Source: an uncultured bacterium
GTDB taxonomy: Bacteria > Bacillota > Clostridia > Lachnospirales > Lachnospiraceae
Assembly: GCA_946543095.1 (NCBI GenBank)
Contig: CAMNLO010000058.1
Coordinates: 1-8,366, forward strand
Reading direction: 5' to 3'
DNA length: 8,366 nt
Shown here: piece after piece, positions 6,401-8,366 of the stretch
Numbering within the stretch: position 1 is the first letter of the stretch
Layout of the letters: the number at the start of each line of letters is the position of its first letter
Program-made: the position numbers and the translations under genes
Notes under the pieces: generated by a model
What the model was told of the DNA's origin: nothing
The model's input: the letters and a program-made list of their open reading frames with translations, nothing else
Database searches by the model: none

Positions 6401-7105
6401 AACATGGTGGATCGGCAGCACATTCATGTAAACGATAACGCCGGGGGGCTCCGGCACCACCTGGGAGAACACATTGTCCGTCATATTCCCCTGGGTCAGC
6501 ATGACCCCCTTGCTTTTGCCGCTGGTGCCTGAGGTAAAGAGGATCATGGCCAGGGTGTCCGGATCCGCATCCCCCTGATCTCCTTCCATGGCCCACTGCT
6601 CCCCGGAAAACCGCTCATCCCTTAAAATATCATTTAAGCAGGGAACCTTTTTCACGGACTGCAGGGAGTAAAACTCCCTCACATTCGGGCACTGCTCCCT
6701 GACCTCCGCGATCAGCGGCTCGTTTTCCCAGTCATAGAATAAAAAGTCCACATCGGAACGGATCAGGCTGTCCGCAAGATGCTCCCCGTCCATCTGGACA
6801 TCCAGCGGGATCACCACGTTCCCGGAACCCATGACGCCCAAAAGCACCGGCAGATAGTGGTGGCTGGAGGACCCAAAGAGCGCCACATGGACCGGTCTGT
6901 TTAATTCAGTTCTTGCATGGTTGAAAAAGGCGCCGACGATGCGGCAGAGGCTTGCGAAATGCCTGTAGCTGATGTCATAGATCAGATCGTTGTTCTCGTA
7001 CCTGAGATAGGGATGATCCCCGTGGACCATGGCAGCGTGATCGATCAGCTCCCGGATGGTTTTCGTGTTTTCGTAGGTTACAGTGTCTAACTTTTGATTG
7101 CTCAT
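3464..7105 (-). CDS. NRPS-like protein: acyl-CoA-ligase-type A domain, carrier, condensation domain, degenerate A-domain tail
   Basis: A 1213-aa protein, intact in one frame. Residues 1-545 form an adenylation domain: P-loop LFTSGTSGKSKG (189-200), GYGMSECSP (339-347), TGD (409-411), GRIKNLIVLSNGENVAPEELE region (425-445) and the C-terminal Lys523 in KTSSRKIIR. The NGENV/PEELE hinge is of the FadD/acyl-CoA-ligase kind, not the amino-acid NRPS kind, so a fatty or other carboxylic acid is the likely substrate. Residues about 548-620 are a carrier domain with GLDS and phosphopantetheine Ser580. Residues about 633-1015 are a condensation domain starting YPLTPLQ, with active-site AHIIGDG (755-761): the first His of HHxxxDG is Ala, the catalytic His756 and Asp760 remain. 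Residues about 1065-1213 resemble the end of a second A domain (YDTGIEARITPKGEVEAL) without its core. GGAGGA precedes the ATG by 6-7 nt. No thioesterase or reductase release domain is present. It would act in the cytosol after pantetheinylation; the product is unknown. Confidence 0.88.
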   Translation of the reverse strand: MSNQKLDTVTYENTKTIRELIDHAAMVHGDHPYLRYENNDLIYDISYRHFASLCRIVGAFFNHARTELNRPVHVALFGSSSHHYLPVLLGVMGSGNVVIPLDVQMDGEHLADSLIRSDVDFLFYDWENEPLIAEVREQCPNVREFYSLQSVKKVPCLNDILRDERFSGEQWAMEGDQGDADPDTLAMILFTSGTSGKSKGVMLTQGNMTDNVFSQVVPEPPGVIVYMNVLPIHHVFAINCDFLIGLSVGATVCLNGPLTQLARHLMMFEPNVIHMVPMIAKALYNKIAMMAEQDKELTPRDLIRRVYGRNLNRIVCGGGGLAEDLAMKYVEAGIMIGQGYGMSECSPLISSPDYTRPDKVASAGKVVMRCQVRTQNGELQVKSPSVMKGYYKEPELTKEAFTEDGWLRTGDAGYVDEEGFIYLTGRIKNLIVLSNGENVAPEELEGLFSTEPMVSEIVVFGEDDVLQCEIYPDFKYAESIGVRDVLTELENVVKRVNETLPNYKRILRTSMRNAPFVKTSSRKIIRREFEKERAARKNYINEVRLPETESQKEIYDACVHCLGHKRFGIDSDLFTCGLDSFASILLLTTLQDKCGFTLTLTELMERPTVEKLAMFREEKEKAGHVDYSVKEVYPLTPLQMYFAYVMRGNTTANLPFFFKLDAKVDLKRMEEAIRKLFTIHPILTDVIQPGEDGKLANFRDDSREAQIEVLSLTNEEWEEKRRTLLFPYMYTKGEKLYHIGLYDTPGGQYLFFDVAHIIGDGMTMNILLEDLNSLYMGREVKKEEYTFYEYILDEFDRMSRGLREKDIAFIEELMKGFSVKKSILAKKDSYDLNTAHNAVLRGRFKSLNLKTVQGYCRQYGVSENAVFLTAFSYLVSLYSGSDDTVITSIHSGRTDGRWIRLAGSLFVTYLFRYQRVPHEKVEELIRRNADQILHTMECHMSSQHADEMFIQYQGDILDIPQLGGENAEPMHLQLDSMPFHLMIYSGENGYRYELRYWENRYDREMLTVFMEAMEDILYAMGSEDSVRRLKNHIRSGLYPKHFELTAGKLNAALGMPLIAGLSEDTAVKPYVLDEQGMKKPYGAWGRLYLLNVKTKEELESIESLYTQGTLYDTGIEARITPKGEVEALYQAGRTVQRETLTGRFFPNLFELERLLSTYPGVTKAEASIEYGENNLFYLTARLKAEKEIDTEALQGFVAERMGKHMAPGKVIVE

Positions 7106-7148
7106 AGAATATCCTCCGCATGTGCAAACTGTAACTTCTTTCGATACT

Positions 7149-7178
7149 ACTATGATGACGGATTGCTCCGGGTCTCAA
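7149..7178 (-). promoter_or_regulatory. Candidate promoter of the NRPS-like gene
   Basis: TTGAGA (7178-7173), an 18-bp spacer and CATAGT (7154-7149) on the minus strand make a moderate promoter. The start would be near 7142, with a leader of about 36 nt. The whole promoter lies inside the left copy of the composite repeat described at 7151-7255, so a protein bound there would control it directly. Confidence 0.35.
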
Positions 7179-7255
7179 GGTCAAAGTCGTTAAATGGATC
7201 GCAGATCCTATGTGCAAGCACGAACGGCTTTAGACCTTTTGACCCTGTCATCATA
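7151..7255. repeat. Outward-facing pair of composite repeats in a divergent regulatory region
   Basis: The left arm read on the minus strand (7185 to 7151) and the right arm read on the plus strand (7230-7255) share the same modules in the same order: TTNGACCTTNNGACCC, then GTCATCATA. TATGATGAC (7151-7159) and GTCATCATA (7247-7255) are perfect 9-bp inverted complements. The left arm has about 9 extra bases between the two modules. Each arm contains two GACC half-sites in direct orientation 8 bp apart. The centre holds a small hairpin, GGATC-gca-GATCC (7196-7208). The placement between two divergent genes suggests a shared operator, but the cognate regulator is not in the window. Confidence 0.6.
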
Positions 7256-7279
7256 ACATAACGAGCGTTCGCCCTGCTA

Positions 7280-7308
7280 TTTACAAATGCAACAAAATTT
7301 CTTACGAT
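7280..7308 (+). promoter_or_regulatory. Candidate promoter of the HSL-type esterase gene
   Basis: TTTACA (7280-7285), a 17-bp spacer and TACGAT (7303-7308) lie in an AT-rich stretch just upstream of the gene; transcription would start near 7315, about 30 nt before the ATG. An alternative further upstream, TTTAGA (7229-7234) with CATAAC (7252-7257), mirrors the candidate on the other strand and lies inside the right repeat arm. Confidence 0.4.
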
Positions 7309-7344
7309 AAATATACATTTATCAACATATTTTAGGAGGTGTCA

Positions 7345-8358
7345 ATGGATTCCGGTTTACGGCAGAAGCTTACATTCTTTTTCGTCAGATTCTTTGACAG
7401 CAAAAAAGATTCCCCCAGGGAGCACTACGCGATCCATCCGGATTTTAAGGTCCTGTGGTCTGTTCCCGTGGCGAAGAATATAAAGCAGATCCGGGTCATC
7501 CAGCTGCTCTATTTCCAGCTGATGTACAGCGAGCCCTCGCGGAAGGATCTCAGCATCCGGCATGTTTACATCCCCTCCCCCTCTTCGCCGGACAAACGGG
7601 TGCGGGCCCTTGTGTTTGCGGATCACTCTCTTCCGGAGGATAAGACGGCTCCCTGCCTCTTCTTTTTGCATGGCGGCGCCTTTCTCTTTCCTGCCCTCCC
7701 CTACCACTACCGCTTTGCCAGGCTGGTGGCGAAATCCCTGCGCTGCCGGGTGATCATGCCCATGTATCATCTTTGCCCCGGCAAGCTTCCCCCCATCCAG
7801 ATGGAGGAAATGTACGAGGTGTACTTACAGCTTCGAAAGAATCCGGAGCGGTTCCATATCGATCCGGACAGGATCCTGGCCGCGGGAGACAGCGCCGGCG
7901 GGACCATGGCCGCGGCCCTGTGCCAGATGACAAGGGACAGAGGAACGCCCATGCCCATCGCCCAGGCGTTGTTTTATCCAAGCCTGGATTCCAGGCTGAG
8001 CAGCGACTCCATGAAGGCCTTCCCGGATGTGCCCATCTGCAACGCGGATGCCATCCGCTCCTACTACGAGATCTGCGCCCCGCAGCAGAAATATGAACCG
8101 GACTACTATTCTCCCATGGAAGCAGCCTCTGTGGAGGGCCTGCCCCCTGCCTATATCGAGACCGCGGAATTTGACGCTCTCCACGACGACGGCATCGGCT
8201 ACGCAAAACGCCTACGGGACGCCGGGATCTCCGTTGTATTAAACGAGACGAAGGGCACCTGCCACGCCTACGAAATGGTGCAGCACAGCAGCATCACGAA
8301 GCAGGCCATGGAGGAGCGGCTCCGGTTTATCCGGGAGAAACTGAAGGCCGGGAATTGA
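7345..8358 (+). CDS. Alpha/beta-hydrolase of the hormone-sensitive-lipase (GDXG) family
   Basis: A 337-aa esterase/lipase-type enzyme. The family oxyanion motif HGGAF is at 109-113, the nucleophile motif GDSAGG at 181-186 (Ser183), the acid in ETAEFDALHDDG at Asp277, and the base in GTCHAYEMV at His307, so the catalytic triad is complete. The spacing is normal for the GDXG family, which cleaves short- to medium-chain acyl esters. The first 60 or so residues (FFFVRFFDSK and following) form a hydrophobic/basic cap that may contact membranes or lipids; there is no cleavable signal peptide. The start is the ATG at 7345, 5 nt after a perfect AGGAGG (7334-7339); the in-frame GTG at 7339 overlaps that site and is unlikely. 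It is transcribed divergently from the NRPS-like gene across a shared repeat region. A role in hydrolysing or trimming an acyl product of that enzyme is possible but only inferred from position. Confidence 0.88.
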   Translation: MDSGLRQKLTFFFVRFFDSKKDSPREHYAIHPDFKVLWSVPVAKNIKQIRVIQLLYFQLMYSEPSRKDLSIRHVYIPSPSSPDKRVRALVFADHSLPEDKTAPCLFFLHGGAFLFPALPYHYRFARLVAKSLRCRVIMPMYHLCPGKLPPIQMEEMYEVYLQLRKNPERFHIDPDRILAAGDSAGGTMAAALCQMTRDRGTPMPIAQALFYPSLDSRLSSDSMKAFPDVPICNADAIRSYYEICAPQQKYEPDYYSPMEAASVEGLPPAYIETAEFDALHDDGIGYAKRLRDAGISVVLNETKGTCHAYEMVQHSSITKQAMEERLRFIREKLKAGN

Positions 8359-8366
8359 TCCCGGCC
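8346..8366 (+). terminator. Hairpin over the stop codon of the esterase gene
   Basis: GGCCGGGA (8346-8353) pairs perfectly with TCCCGGCC (8359-8366) across a 5-nt loop that contains most of the stop codon region. It is GC-rich and well placed for an intrinsic terminator, but the window ends at the stem, so the T-tract that would prove it cannot be seen. Confidence 0.5.

Noticed and set aside
7170..7186. MerR-type operator within an extended promoter spacer
   Set aside because: The GGTC/GACC half-sites hint at it, but no matching -35/-10 pair with a 19-20 bp spacer surrounds them and no MerR gene is present.
7339..7344. GTG start two codons upstream of the esterase ATG
   Set aside because: The GTG overlaps the last base of the AGGAGG ribosome binding site, so it cannot be served by it.
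1..8366. tRNA, rRNA, CRISPR, insertion sequence or prophage signals
   Set aside because: I saw no cloverleaf, regularly spaced repeats, transposase motifs or flanking target duplications on either strand.

Overview
The window looks like chromosomal DNA of a Gram-positive anaerobe of the Clostridia, most likely a Lachnospiraceae-type gut bacterium. This is an inference from strong AGGAGG-type ribosome binding sites, sigma-A promoters, a lipobox lipoprotein and fairly GC-rich coding sequence. No RNA gene, insertion sequence, phage gene or CRISPR array was seen.

Layout. (1) 1-458, minus: the N-terminal part of a secreted solute-binding lipoprotein that runs off the left edge. (2) 459-799: an intergenic stretch with divergent promoters and a long leader. 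(3) 800-2108, plus: a two-gene unit, a DJ-1/PfpI family protein overlapping by 8 nt an alpha/beta-hydrolase of the depolymerase/feruloyl-esterase type. (4) 2096-2875, minus: an inositol-monophosphatase family enzyme whose 3' end overlaps the hydrolase tail to tail. (5) 2876-3113: back-to-back promoters. (6) 3114-3338, plus: a 74-aa peptide with a double-glycine leader, followed by a short partial repeat of its own start and a strong hairpin terminator. (7) 3464-7105, minus: a 1213-aa NRPS-like protein (acyl-CoA-ligase-type adenylation, carrier, condensation, then what looks like a worn-down adenylation C-terminal subdomain). (8) 7106-7344: a divergent regulatory region with two outward-facing copies of a composite repeat. 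(9) 7345-8358, plus: an HSL-family (GDSAGG) esterase, followed by a hairpin.

How the parts may fit. The left half is ordinary housekeeping or stress metabolism. The right half (about 2990-8366) looks like a small specialised-metabolite locus: a leader-type peptide, an unusual single-protein ligase-carrier-condensation enzyme, and a divergently transcribed esterase that shares a symmetric regulatory region with it. The joint function of the right half is inference. No peptide protease/exporter, phosphopantetheinyl transferase or dedicated regulator lies in the window.
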